Part shown: one piece after another, positions 24,660-36,606 of the stretch
How the letters are laid out: each line of letters starts with the position of its first letter
Numbering within the stretch: position 1 is the stretch's first letter
DNA from: Epiperipatus broadwayi
Taxonomy: Eukaryota > Onychophora > Udeonychophora > Euonychophora > Peripatidae
DNA length: 64,000 bases
Assembly (NCBI GenBank): GCA_028023455.1
Contig: JAQFVV010000186.1
Location: forward strand, 1,428,001 to 1,492,000
Reading direction: 5' to 3'
The notes under the pieces: generated by a model
The model's input: the letters and a program-made list of their open reading frames with translations, nothing else
The model's database searches: none
What the model was told of the DNA's origin: nothing
Translations under genes and position numbers: made by a program

Positions 24660-25110
24660 TATTTATTTGTTCATAAAGAAAAGCGTCAGAAATTAGAATA
24701 TTGTACCAAAATTAAAAGGGTGCCATTTTTGTATATCATAAAAGTAATGGTATATTGGGTAAAGCATAAAAACTTGTTTGATTTAATACTAAATATCTGT
24801 ATTGCATTTAAAAGAAACATCAAAAAAAAAAAAAAAAAAAATACATTTTAATCCATTATTTTACATTTATTTAAAACTTTGCATTATTAACAAAAAATGC
24901 ATAATAAAAATTGAAGTTTCTGTATAAACTTTTTCAAAAACGAATTTAACATAAAAATGACTGCTTTATAAAAATTCTTTGTCTGTTGATATTTTGAAAA
25001 CAAACAGCATAGAATTGCAACCTCTTTAGTATTTGGTTTTGTATAGAGTTGAGAACAATAAACTGGCCTGACTTTTTAATAATTCAATTCTTTATAAAAA
25101 GGAATTACAT
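24660..25110. repeat. Unclassified dispersed repeat, copy 1
   Basis: Similar in order to 57780-58060: a TGTATTGC segment, then AAATACATTT, then ATTATTTACATTTATT, then TTTGTAcAGAGTT-like and AATTCAA blocks. A weaker relative occurs in the foldback at 40397-40725. No coding potential. Confidence 0.45.
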
Positions 25111-25370
25111 TTTAGTGACATCTTTTACTTTTTCAGATTAGAGTGACAAAACCTTGCATGGACATTAAAATTATTGCAAGTTTTTTTCCTCCGTTTTTTT
25201 TTTTTTTGGAAATGTAATTTTAGATTATAATTATAAAAACTGATTTTATCTGTCACATTAGACTTGCGAATAAATACGTATAAATTAAACTTCTTAAAGA
25301 ATGCATTAAAAACATTATATTCTTTCACAATATGTTTGACATCTTTTTGCAGTTGCGTTTTGATACCATG

Positions 25371-25612
25371 TTTTTTAAAACACTAAACATTACATGATCA
25401 CCATCTCATGCTAGCACATAACTGTTAATAAACAGGCAAAAACTCTCCATAAGTAGTGCTACCTTGTGCTAACCAGAGTAATCAATGGATGCCTTCTGGC
25501 ATCCATTTATTCATTTATTCTTTATTCAATTAATTTTGTTAAAAGAATATTTGCTAACAAGTTATATTTAACCATGTAATACCATATGGAGAGTTTTTGC
25601 CTGTTTTGCCAT
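25371..25612. mobile_element. LFB foldback family, copy C (centre replaced)
   Basis: The outer arms AACAGGCAAAAACTCTCC and GGAGAGTTTTTGCCTGTT are intact. The usual centre is replaced by sequence (about 25515-25590) that is the reverse complement of 24555-24640, including AGAATATTTGCTAACAAG. The hammerhead-like core is missing. Confidence 0.7.
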
Positions 25613-25619
25613 GTTTTTT

Positions 25620-27270
25620 GTGATGTATTTTGGTTTGAACAAACACTTTAGCAGTCGATTGCAAATTTTTTGATTTTATATGTTCTACACCTTAAAAATT
25701 AATATTTACTATATAAGCTAACACGTTTGATCTAATTTTTAAATTATCCAATTTAATTGATATATATTATAAAAATAGCAGTCTTTGTATATTTTTGTGA
25801 CATTATATTAGCTAATAAAATCCTACTACAAAAATAGCTTTTGATTTCGTTAAGTTTAGAATTATAATAATATATCTACATACAACTTCAGTTGACTGTT
25901 TGAATAATAATAATTAAAAGCGATATTAATATGTCTCATAAAAATTCTGAAATATGATTTTCACTAAATATTAGTTTAATTAAATTTCATATATTATTTT
26001 ACATATCATTTAATGAAATTATTTGCTTATTTGTCACTTATAATTATTAAGATATGAAAAACGTCAATAATGTAAATAATTATAAAAGACAAATATCATA
26101 TTTAAAATAAATAGAAACAGCATTTTAAATTAAAAATAAACAAAAAAATATTTTTTATTTATTTAAAACTTAGTGGATTTTTTCTTCTAATTAAATTTTA
26201 GTATTGACTTTTTTTCTGCCCTGCTGTTTCGTCACAATTCAGTGGGATAATTAACAAAACAAATCTTTTTCTTTATCTTGTATTTTTTATTTATCACTGC
26301 CCTCTTCATTTATTTCCATTAATGTTTATGTCATTAATAATATGATTTTTAAGTATATTATTTTTAGCTGATGTTAATTATAAAAGCTAAATCATACATT
26401 TTTATTAATAAAGTATCATCAATATTTAATTCTATTCCATGTATATGCTTTTTACATTTGTCAATAGGTGTCACAAACACTGGGAAACATAAAGTTACTT
26501 ATGTGGACGTATTATGTGTAACATCTCAGTAAAAACTGCATAAGAAGCAAAAAAAAAAATTTACTACTTAATTTAAAAACAAGAAAGGCCTTTTCAAATA
26601 CATATATCTGCTTAATTTAAAAGTAAATATAAATAATATTTGTATCTTTACAATGAAATCTATTTTTACAAGAGTTGTAAAACATGGACATCCAGAATTT
26701 GAAGACAAAGTAGTTTCATAAAAATAAATACAATTATTATTTCAATTTATAGTTAATCTATCATTATAATTAATCTAAGACTAGTTTATGACTATTTCAA
26801 ATATTCATATAATTGATTATCTGAAAATTAATAATAACATATTTACAACTGGCTTAAATAGTATTTCCACTTTGAAATTTCAACTCTATTAGCAAAAACT
26901 TATTATCAATACAAGCATAAGAAATAAATTATCTACTTTATCTTTTATGGTTTACTGATGTATAAGTGTATGTGATTTATTCATAGTTAGTTTACTTCAA
27001 ATGTAATTATTAATATTATTATAGCTGATATAATTATTTCTTGTTCTAGTTATTTTAAGTAATACAACTTTAATAATCAATGAGTGAATTTTGAAATTAT
27101 CATATATTCTCTTCTCAGTTACAAAATTTTTTAGTGTTTTCTTCTAATCACAGAGTGGATATACAATGTTCGTTATTTTTTTATAATCTGGATGATCAAA
27201 TAGTATCTATAAAAAGCAATAACTATAGTCTCTTTTGAAAAATATAAAATGCTCTAATATCCAATAGCAG
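25620..27270. other. AT-rich stretch, nothing recognised
   Basis: No gene or clear repeat seen. Confidence 0.4.
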
Positions 27271-27279
27271 AATAAGCAA

Positions 27280-28830
27280 TCTTTCAAGTGGAAAGTAGTC
27301 CTCATTGTGAAAAATGAAGATTAAAACAAGACTTTAAAAAAGATTTAGTTTAATGACTAGAAGTGTAATTGATCATTTTTGATGCACTGAAAGTAATATT
27401 TAAACTTTAAAAAATACCATAAGACTGTTACTTCAAATAAGTGGGTATTTTTATCATTTTTAATATAATGATACAAGGATTGAGATGATAATCTTCAATG
27501 GTATATTCATTTATTTTAATCATTTTTGAATAATGACATTAGAACTGAATTTATGCATTTTAATGACATATCCATTCTATCTACTTATTTAGATTAGAAA
27601 GATATCAAGCTTAGTGAAGTTAAAACAGCTTTTTATAATTTTAAAAATAGAAAGGCTACAAGTTTTTATAAGATATATAGAGAAGCATTAAAATTATGAT
27701 AGTGATATGTTAGTTTCAGTAATATTGAACATTTTAAGAATATATGGATTCATGAAGTCATGCCATCTTATTGTAAGAATGCTTGTTTCAATTTTTAAAA
27801 ATAAGGGGATAAACAAACCTTCTGTGTTATTCACTACAGCATGAAACTTTCAAGACTTTTGTTGAAGATATTACTTTCAGTGTTAGATTATATATTTAAT
27901 AGATTTATAAACATAGATGATAACAATCAACTCTTAAGCTATCAGCAATCTCAAACTGTAGTCAAGGCAACCTCCTTAAACAATAAAGGTGGTCAAGCTG
28001 CAATTTTTGGTGTCTATATAAACATATCAGACCATATATAAAGATGATACCACTTTTAGTATTTAAGAAGGTTGCCTTCCTATAGATTGAGGGTTACTTT
28101 CAGTCATAGATATAACTTATGTTGGTGAGCAATTTTAAAAATATTATCAGGTATCAAGAGTGATTTATACATTGATTTGATATAGGTCTGTGGTATTGTT
28201 GAAAAGTTATTGCCCATTAGAATTTATTTGCATTATACTACATCTATATGCTGGAATGAGAAAAAGTGTTATTACTAGAAGTACAAAAATATGATGTAGT
28301 TGAAACAAACATTAATATTAAAGAAGGTATATGTAGTACCTCCAACTTTGCTTTTGCTTTTCATAATTGTGATTTTTGGAAGTGTTTATAAAAAACTTTA
28401 CGAATGCAGGGATCCAATTTCTTGATGAAAATTGTAAGTCAATTAAAATGAAAAATAAAAACAGACTTTTTGGATTCTGGATTTATAGTATGTTGGTGAT
28501 TGTTCTATTTTTGATAATTCAAAATTATGATCTGTAGAATGTATGCAATGTTTTGACTGCAATATATAAAGATTTGGCTTTAGTAATTAACATTTTAAAA
28601 ATTCAAGTCTTTTACCAACCAATGATGAAAAAACAACTTCAGCGCCTTTTGGCATGGATAATTATCAACACGGGAATATGGCAGATTTAGATTTGAGTTA
28701 TAATATTCATTTTAATGTATGTTCTGCCTTTTTAAAATTCTAGAATATTTAATTACATTATATAATTATTGCAGCTAAATTTATTATATACAGAGCTGTT
28801 ATTTTATTCAATTTATTGAATTGAAGTATT
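27280..28830 (+). pseudogene. LINE-A copy 2, 5' part (RT region)
   Basis: Decayed RT sequence in mixed frames. Near 27615 is EVKTAFYNFKNRKA (family EV-x-AI-x-LK-x-GKA). Near 27840 is KLSRLLLKILLSVLD (family GKI-x-ARILL-x-RL). Near 28440 is a segment matching the FNL-RL-AK region of LINE-A copy 1. A stretch at 27925-28000 with CAATCAGCAATCT and GGCAACCTCCTTAAAC resembles 23325-23365, a small repeat. The copy continues after the foldback at 28835-29275, which broke it. Confidence 0.6.
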
Positions 28831-28834
28831 GCTT

Positions 28835-29275
28835 GGATCTTATATGAATGTGATATATATAAGAGACATATTTTGTGGGTTCATCCATGTTAAAAATTTA
28901 AATATTTATATATCTACGTTTTGACTTGATCACACAAGTCATCTACTGGGTGATAAGAGGTAGAAAGACAGTTGTAGAGGTACTACAATCACTGATTTGA
29001 AAAAAACTTTCTCCTATCTGGAAAGATTTTTTTTAAAAAACATTCTTAATTTAACATTTTTGCTATTGGTGGAACTTTAACGTTTTTTTTTTCAAATCAG
29101 TGATTGTAGCGCCTCTACAACTGTCTTTCTACCTCTTATCACCCAGCAGATGACTTGTGTGATCAAGTCGAAATGTAGGTATATAAATATTTAAATTTTT
29201 AACATGGATGAACCCGAAAAATATGTCTTTTATATATGCAACCCATGAAAATCTTCGTATCAACATATAATATTG
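28835..29275. mobile_element. Foldback PLE terminus inserted in LINE-A
   Basis: Inverted arms meet near 29035. Each arm has a hairpin GACTTG..CAAGTC followed by GAAA (minus strand near 28915-28945, plus strand near 29150-29175), the AAAGACAGTTGTAGAGG block, and a segment that in the 36-37-kb copies is the last part of the PLE endonuclease frame. It is therefore two 3' ends of that PLE joined in inverted orientation. Confidence 0.75.
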
Positions 29276-29279
29276 CTCA

Positions 29280-29660
29280 TGTAAAAATGCTCTGTAAAAT
29301 TCTAAAACTATAATGAAAACAGAAGATCACTTAATATATATTCGTTAGTTTGCTTGAAGGAAGACAATAAAATTTATTATTATAAAATCAAATCTTCCTT
29401 AGTTTGGGCATGTATCACTAATGAACAATAAGCTTCCTAATAATATATAAATTTGGTTAACTTAATCATGGCTTTTCAAAAAAGGAGACCCTGTTTATGT
29501 TAAAAAGATTTTTCAAAGATGCTCTAAAAATGTACAAGATAAGGCTGAAAATATAATACAATGGAGATTACAAGAGACATTAAATAAAAATCTATCAGAT
29601 AGAAAAGTTTACTGCAGAAAAAGTTAAAATCCAATGACAAAAATATCAAATGAGTATATT
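29280..29660 (+). pseudogene. LINE-A copy 2, 3' part
   Basis: Frames give FGHVSLMNNK and VKKIFQRCSKN-like pieces, then WRLQET and DRKVYCRKS, matching the family tail (WAGHV-RM-x-N..LPK, WR-x-LV..R). With 27280-28830 it makes one LINE split by the foldback. Confidence 0.5.
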
Positions 29661-30079
29661 TTGATTCAACATGTTTTAAATTCATATTTAATATATATTA
29701 TTTGATTTTCTTCCCCCGCCCTTGAACTTGGAGTAATATCACAATGTTGATGATAACATTAATTTGAAATATTAGTAATCTAAAACAAATCTTGATGGCA
29801 GAGAAGAATTTTGAAATGAAGTCTCATTCAAAATTTGATATCAACAGAAGGAATTAGGTTTCTCATATCAATGTTCCGTGAATCTATACAATAATAACAA
29901 ACTATAAATGAACTAAAATGCTTAAATACAAGTATAGCAAAATTCAATTATATTTTGACCAACATAAAATATGTATTATAAAACTATAGGTAATCATTTA
30001 GTGAGATGTACAATACCAGTTAAAACAAAAGATTAGTATTAACAATTGATATTATCAACTTTCAAAAATATTCCAATAA

Positions 30080-31780
30080 ATTTAAATTAAAATTTTCTAA
30101 TCATTTAAAAAGTTTAAGCAATTTGGAAAATGAATCAGATTTGAATAAAATAAATAGGAACATAATTAATGCTCTAGTAAGGATTGTAACAAAGATAGAT
30201 GGTATATAAATGGAGTAATTCACCTGTAAATTTTTAGCTGTTGAAACAATACATGAAGAAAAGAAGAGATATAAGATTATTTAAAAATGATCTCTTAAGA
30301 AGAATTGAATATAGTAAAATAATATGACAAAAAGTTTATAAGGATATAAAAAAATAAAACTGTGAATTGACAAAGAAAGCTGTAGAAGAGAATAAAAATA
30401 TCAAAAGATTATTACAAACAACATATTGGTACTGAAAAAAAGATTGATTCAGCAATAAAAGAAAAGACAGAACTATTACTAGAAAAAAGAGATGACATTA
30501 TGAAATGTATAAAAGATTCCTACAAAGAATGGTATAGTAATAAAGAACAAAAAAGCAAAGTAAACCCTACAATTATATTTTCTGAATTGTTGAACTTTCT
30601 AACTAAAGAGATGAGGCATGCAATTAAATCTATGAAGAAAGTAAAAGTTCTAGTATATGATTAAATTATTACAGACATTGTAATGAAAGCAGATGAAAAA
30701 ATAAAAATTCATTGCTGACAAACACATATATATATATATATATATATATATGTGTTTGTCAGCAATATATATATATATATATATATGTATATATCAAATT
30801 TCTAAATGATAAATATGCACCAGATGATTGTAAAAATGCAGTAATCATTATTAGTTAAGAAAGATGATAAAGAAGATGGTAGATACTACAGATTTATTGG
30901 TATTTCATAATTTTTGTATATTTACCATGACAATCACAACTCATTTCAAAAAACTTAGTTTTCGAACCAACCAAAAGAACAAGCTAAGTTTAAAATGATT
31001 CTATCACAATGAATTATATCCAAGTATTGAAACAAGTTATAGAATAGACCAATGATATATAAGTTGTCTTTATGACATTTATAAATTATAAAAAAACATT
31101 TGATTGTATAAAAATTTCACAATAATTAAAACATTAGATCAATAAGATATACATTGAGAATTATCATATTCTGAAGAATATTTATCAAAATGCAACAATT
31201 AGATTATGTGATGACATTAATAGGATTAACATTAATAAGTATGAATGATAGAGCCATTTCATATCTCCAAAACTATAGAAATTTTACATGAAGTATTTAG
31301 AGAATTAAAATGGAAAGCAAAGGAAATGAAAGATACATGGTCAAATTTAAATTGTCTAGATCTTGCAAATGATATGCTTGTTATCCAAATAAAGCTTTTG
31401 AGTGTCAGGAAATGTTACAAAATTCATCAAATCAAAATAAGAATATAGAATTAAAAAAAAATTCTAAAAAGACTAAAGTAATGTCCAATGGATTTTCTCA
31501 ATAGAAGGTAAAAAATTTGATAAGTCATGAATTGAAAATAAAGCAGTGAATACAAAACCCTTGGTCAATTTTTTACCACAGATAAAAACATAATGGATAA
31601 AATAAATCATAGAAATATTTGGCTGGAATAGTTTTGGTAGAAATTACTTGATATTAATAGGAAATATTCCTATGTTTGAAAAGAAAGGTTAAACTGGATC
31701 CGAAGACATTGTAAAAGGTTTAGAAAGATACCACATTTCCTGATGTGATGTGAAGCAAAGAAGTTAAATAATAGATAATT
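30080..31780 (+). pseudogene. RTE-like LINE, long decayed copy
   Basis: Pieces of the RT are legible in order: NDKYAPDDCKNAVII (about 30808), PKEQAxF-like remnant, IQVLKQVIEKTND (about 31020-31060), MTFINYKKTFDCIKI (family AFIDYEKAFDSI, RT motif), ENYHILKNIYQNATI, SPKLxKFYxEVFRELKWKAKE with the frame at 31245-31448, NLNCLDLANDML where family members read LRFADDI, and finally FGRNYLILIGNIPMFEKK (about 31630-31685). That last piece matches the intact frame of the copy at 55838-56485. The end is deleted and joined to HCKRFRKIPHF. Catalytic FADD is changed to LAND. A TA palindrome interrupts it at 30711-30766. Confidence 0.7.
30711..30766. repeat. Perfect palindrome with (TA)n core
   Basis: ATTGCTGACAAACACA, a TA run and TGTGTTTGTCAGCAAT make an exact 56-bp palindrome inside the decayed LINE. 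A further TA run follows. Confidence 0.9.
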
Positions 31781-32269
31781 TTATCATAGTTCATCAAATA
31801 CTTCACAGATTATTGGGTAGGAGTCATGGAGTTTTATTAATAAAATAAAAAAACTAGAAATATTTTATGTGACAAACATTCCAGAATAGTCTGAAAATAG
31901 AATGAGAGATCATAAAACTAATTTAACATATTCTTCATCTTACAATGGATGCTTATATTAAATAAGTATATTTTTGTAAAGATGCAGCTAAATTGTGTAT
32001 AAAAAGTGAGTAGTAATAGTTTTTTTAAAATATGATTTCAAATGAATATCAAAGCAAATTCATTTAACCTTAATAAAAACTGTCTCAAAAGCATACAAAA
32101 GTGATCAATTATTGCTTGTTTTAGAAAAGTAGTTGTTTGAATATAAGAATACATTAGAGCTACAATTAAGTAAGTTATTGAATTTTTTTAAAATCACAAG
32201 ATATAAAATAATGAGTCCTAAGACATGCTTGTAATATATAGGTACACAAATAATTTAGCAATTTATATA

Positions 32270-32670
32270 ATTGTAATCTTGTGGAAGGAATGCTTATAGC
32301 TTATTTTTATATAAACCAACCACATAAATTTAACCTAAGAGCACATTTGTGAAGATTAATTTTCTTTCACAAAATTACAATTATATATATCACTAAATTA
32401 TTTATTTACATCTATTCAAATTAATGTAATTCAAAATTGCAGGCAATTAAAAACGAGAAACTTTCTCTTTCCTGTGATAGATAAACTAAATTTGTACAAA
32501 TAATTTATCAATTGAAATATCAGGCTCATGCATGGTCAACAAGGGTTGGTTATATAAAAATAAGCTCTAAGTATACACTTATGCTTCTAAAACATTTATT
32601 GATGGGTGAGTGCATGTCAATTAAATTTAATAGAACATGTGTGAAGATTAATTTCCTTCCATAAGATTAT
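32270..32670. mobile_element. Imperfect foldback
   Basis: GTGGAAGG..GCTTATAGCTTATTTTTATATAAACCAACC (32280-32330) is the complement of GGTTGGTTATATAAAAATAAGC plus ATGCTT (32542-32590). The motif GTGAAGATTAATTT is present in direct order at 32352 and 32642. Confidence 0.45.
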
Positions 32671-33329
32671 GATATATAGAGAAATATTTTTTATTTCATG
32701 GTTTGTTTATGTGGGAATGCAAAATTCTATCATTTATTTTTCGTTATGTTTTTATTTCTAAAACTAGAATTATAATAATTACTGATTACTAGTGGCTTTG
32801 GGGTTGATCTGTAACGATGAATAAAAGCAATCAATATGGCGAGGATTACAATTTAGTTTGTATAAAAATCTGCCTTTGATTACTTTATAATTTTCTGATT
32901 CAAAATTTCAACCAATTCTTTTATATTTTAAAATAATAACAATTTCAACTAGCATGTAATATTTCATGTTAGCAATTTAAATTCATATCATTGAAATTTT
33001 AACAAAACATTTTTTTTATGAATTAATAAACATATTGTACAAAAATGCTTATATTAATAGCGCGAATTTAATATACCTTTTGGTTGCCCCCCTCCCCCAG
33101 ACACTAACAATAAAAGGTAATTAAAATATTTAAAAGAATGCATCTTTAGAGAAAAGTATCTCTAGCTTTAAGAAGAAACAATGACAAAGAATTTAAAAGA
33201 TTTAAATAGTATACTTTCATATTAAAGATTATTATGAAGAATATTTTAAAACAGAATTCTCTCCATTCAATAACATTTGATGTGAGTATTAAGTAATTAA
33301 TAAAATCAATAATTGAAATGCGTTATTGT

Positions 33330-33540
33330 TGAGTTCGTAAGGGGTTCTAGTTCCGGAAGTGACAGAACTGGAATGGACCCAAGGACTTTATACTCCATTC
33401 TGACATGGCATTGAACTGCGCAGGAAAACATCAAGTTATTAATCATCTCAAAACTGCAATGGAAACTAATTCCCATTCACACTTTCTAACTAAGACAGCT
33501 TTTTCATGTGAAATGAACTAAATCACTCTATATTTATTCA
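33330..33540. other. GC-richer unique-looking block
   Basis: Balanced base composition and no match to the repeats here. It has no ORF of note. It could be a conserved non-coding segment, a lost exon or an old repeat; I cannot tell. Confidence 0.25.
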
Positions 33541-33789
33541 ATGATCACTTTTTTGTTTATTTTATGCTAATGGCTTTAAAATGTCAAAGTTTTGATTTCA
33601 AATCAGCTGATCTTTCATTTAATCAACGACTATGTAAACTATTTTAGGCATTTTTGACAATATGGCAAAAAAATAAGACGTAGTAAAACAAAACACTGCA
33701 AGACACTTTTACATGTGTATTTAATCTGCACTAATCAATTGTTTGAAGATATAATAATAAATTAACAATTGAAGCTTTAAATTGGGTCT

Positions 33790-33975
33790 TAAGAAATATC
33801 ACATGATCACCATTCGTTATACATACACAGGCAAAACTCTCCTTACACTAGCACCACTCAGTGCAAACCAAAGTACTTAATCGATGCAAGAGGTTTGTGG
33901 ATGAGTAGGCACTAGATAGGGATTGCTCTGGTTTATATTGAATGGTGCTTCTGTATGGAGAGTTTTGGTTCTCTC
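33790..33975. mobile_element. LFB foldback family, copy D (central deletion)
   Basis: CAGGCAAAACTCTCC, CACTCAGTGCAAACC and TGATCACC blocks occur on the left. TGTATGGAGAGTTTTGG and GGATGAGTAGGCACTAG occur on the right. The central hairpin and hammerhead-like core are deleted. Confidence 0.7.
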
Positions 33976-34130
33976 TTAAGAAATGGGTAAGGGACCTAGA
34001 GAGTTACCATATTTGGGATAAGAAAATAAGGTAGGTTGTGATGTGGAGAAGTTAAGAACCAGAGAAGTTGGATTAAACTTCAAGAGATCTTTATCTACAA
34101 TGGATTATTAATAATTATAAATGATGATAT
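33976..34130 (+). pseudogene. RTE-like LINE 3' end, short fragment
   Basis: It includes RDLESYHIWDKKIR and VVMWRS then the C-terminal equivalent of TWRDL..P, and ends in AATAATTATAAATGATGAT, the family tail. It abuts the LFB copy directly. Confidence 0.5.
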
Positions 34131-34189
34131 CATATTATTTCGAATTTAAGCTGCATTTTTATTTAAATTTTAAAGATGTAAAATTAAGC

Positions 34190-34570
34190 TGTGATTTAAA
34201 TTCAAAGCGAATATTTTAATTTCTTATTTCTGCTGATCTCCCACTCCTCAACGATCGTTTTTTTTTTTTTGCTTTACGCTGTACGCATGCGCATAATATT
34301 ATAATCATTTCTAGTAGTTTATTTGAAAGTTCTGTTTGCACTTTTCTTTTAATTCCTATTTAAGTAAATAAAAATGCTTATTATTTTAAAATACCTATCA
34401 TAAAATCATTTTTATATTTTTATCTGATTGTAAAATCCTACTGTCTGGGTAGTATTACGATCGTTGATAGCAGTTTATTCGGGATTTCTCAATACCTATT
34501 ATAAAATCATTTATATATATATTTTCTCATTTTCCAATTTTAAAATTCTATTGTGCCTTAAATCCGATGA
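34190..34570. repeat. Diverged tandem duplication
   Basis: ATACCTAT-ATAAAATCATTT-TAT occurs at about 34391 and 34492, each followed by TTGTAAAATcCTA-like or TTTTAAAATTCTATTG, and each preceded by a TAGTAGTTTATTtG-like or TAGCAGTTTATTCG segment. Confidence 0.45.
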
Positions 34571-35084
34571 TGGCTTAAATTCGAATTAGTACAATAATAA
34601 TGAAATAGCAGATAATTTTTTTCCTACTTTACAACTTACACAATTTTTTAATTTAAAAAAAAAAATCTCTAGAAATTTGCCTTATTTGAATGTTAAAGAA
34701 GTTTAAAAATGATATTCAAACTTTTTTTTTTCAGACGATTAAAGAGAAGTCATAGTAATGATAATATATATTAAAATCCATAATAAATATATTTTAAAAG
34801 TAATAAAGATAAAATTCATGACATTCAAAATTTTAACTCATCCTTTACATGTTTGTGTGTGGCATGGGATATGGTTTGTATCTTCTATTATATATATAAG
34901 AATAAATTATAATATAGATATATATCAAAGTAATATGTAATAAAATAAATTGTTTTAAATTTATTATCATAATATTTGATAATTATCTCCATAGTCTTGT
35001 AGAATTTATTTTATATAAACATTAAGAGGAAATTATTATTAAAAAGAACTGTTTATATTTAAAATTATTTGTTAGATAAACAAA

Positions 35085-35187
35085 TCCATTGATTACTCTG
35101 GATGGCATAGGATGGCACTACTGTATGGAGAGTTTTGCCTTGTTTAATAGCAATTATGTGCAAGTATAAGAGGTGGTGATCATGTGA
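35085..35187 (+). mobile_element. LFB foldback family, copy E (right half only)
   Basis: ATCCATTGATTACTCTGG, GGCACTACTGTATGGAGAG, GCAAGTATAAGAGG and GTGATCATGTGAT blocks of the right LFB arm. It ends directly at the first recognisable PLE RT codons. Confidence 0.7.
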
Positions 35188-35880
35188 TATTTGTTAGATA
35201 TGAGGATGATTGCTTGTTTGTAGTTGAGAATGATAAATTGGGGGAGTTGCTAAATGAGTTTCATTGTTTTGACCTTTCTATAAAATATGTACTAGAAGAA
35301 GGGGGAGGGGAGGATTAGATTTTGTTAAATTACATTTTTTAGATCTATTGGTGATTAGAAATGTAGAGACTAATTGTTTAGTATGTAATCATTATGTTAA
35401 AAGTAAAAAAATAAGATATATAATTAAACCTGATAGCTATCAATCTGTATCTCATAAAGTAGCTGCTTTAAGAAATTATTGTTATAGGAATAAGAATTAA
35501 ATAATTATAGTGGGATAGTTTTGTTTCAGAAATATCAATTTTATGAAGATTATTTGAGTGTTGACTACTCTGATAAATTTGTTAAAAGTATTTTATTTTA
35601 ATAATGATATTTGTAATGATGTAAAGGATAAAGAAGAAATATGATTTTATTTCTTTGCCATTTAGATCGTCTTCTTATAAAATTTGTATGTAAAAATAGT
35701 AATTTGTTTGGAAATAGTACAAATAAAATTTTTGATAGGAAGACTATTCCTGGTGTAGTGTATATTATCCCTTATTTTTGTAAGAAGGTCCATCTTTATT
35801 TATGGTCCAATATATTTATATAGGCACTAAAGATTGTAACTTGACCACAGATCTTGAAATTATTGATATAAAGGAGCTTA
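35187..35880 (+). pseudogene. PLE family 1: reverse transcriptase C-terminal half and linker
   Basis: It starts inside the RT with VRYEDDCLFVVE (35193-35228; family RYVDD, the second D-D catalytic pair is kept). Next come FHCFDLSIKYVLEEG and, after an indel, LHFLDLLVIRN and a KPDSYQS-like region where family members read KPT. Then comes the linker toward the endonuclease, IPGVVYIIPYFCKK-HL at about 35738-35790 (family GVVYSIPC, GIY-YIG start). Frameshifts are scattered. No RT fingers or palm N-terminus is present, so it is 5'-truncated or replaced by the LFB half. Confidence 0.7.
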
Positions 35881-35889
35881 AATAAACAT

Positions 35890-36606
35890 ATATATATAAA
35901 ACATATTCCGTGTTAAAAACTTTTAATATTAATATACTGACGTTTCGACTTGGTCACACAAGTCAACCACAGAGTGAGAAAAAGTAGAAAGACGGTTGTA
36001 GAGGCGCTACAATCACTGATTTGAAAAACGTTAAAGTTCCACCAATAGCAAAAATGTTAAATTTAGGAATGTTTTTTAAAAAAATCTTTCCAAATAGGAG
36101 GAAGTTTGCATGTATCATCTCGCTTATTGATACAATCTGGCCTTTTAAGTATCTCAATGGCTCCTCTAATTTTGCACTGGTAAAGATTATCACATCTGGA
36201 TATGATCCTGGTACTAGAAAAATCAATTTTATGACCTGAATCTATAGTATGGAGTGAGAGTGCTGATGATGATGAGTGTTGTTTAACTGCATTAGCATGC
36301 TCATCTCTCCTAACACTCATGTGACGATTACTCATACCTATGTAAGAAGCTTTACACTTTTTACATGAGATTTGATAGACACATGAGACTCAAGAGGGAT
36401 TGAATCCTTAGGCTTGGTTGTTATATTGCAGATCTTTTGATGAGCAGAAAATGCTGTATCTATATTATAGCATTTTAATATATGTCCGATACTGTCTGTA
36501 GTTCCTTTTACATATGGAACACAAATCCTAATAGCTGATTTATCATCTTTTTGTTTCTTATTTTGTCTATTTTGGGCTTGAAATTTATACAAATTTATAA
36601 AAAAAA
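35890..36606 (-). pseudogene. PLE family 1: GIY-YIG endonuclease, inverted copy
   Basis: On the minus strand: ICVPYVKGTTDSIGHIL (36518-36568), AFSAHQKI, KPKDSIPLE, then YQISCKKCKASYIGMSNR with the YIG motif, Arg, an EH pair, SGHKIDFSS, REAIEI-like and KLPPIWKDFFKKHS, stop near 36063. C-x2-C with downstream H fits the CCHH variant typical of PLE GIY-YIG domains. One frameshift lies near 36337. Beyond the stop are the terminal hairpin GACTTG..CAAGTC, GAAACGTCAGT (about 35938-35966 as minus strand) and a TA-rich end. It would act as the nicking endonuclease of PLE retrotransposition, but the gene is broken. Confidence 0.8.

Noticed and set aside
33593-33622. Second copy of the 23.6-kb hammerhead (shares ATCAGCTGAT)
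   Set aside because: Only the 10-bp palindrome is shared; CTGATGA, stem II and stem I are missing.
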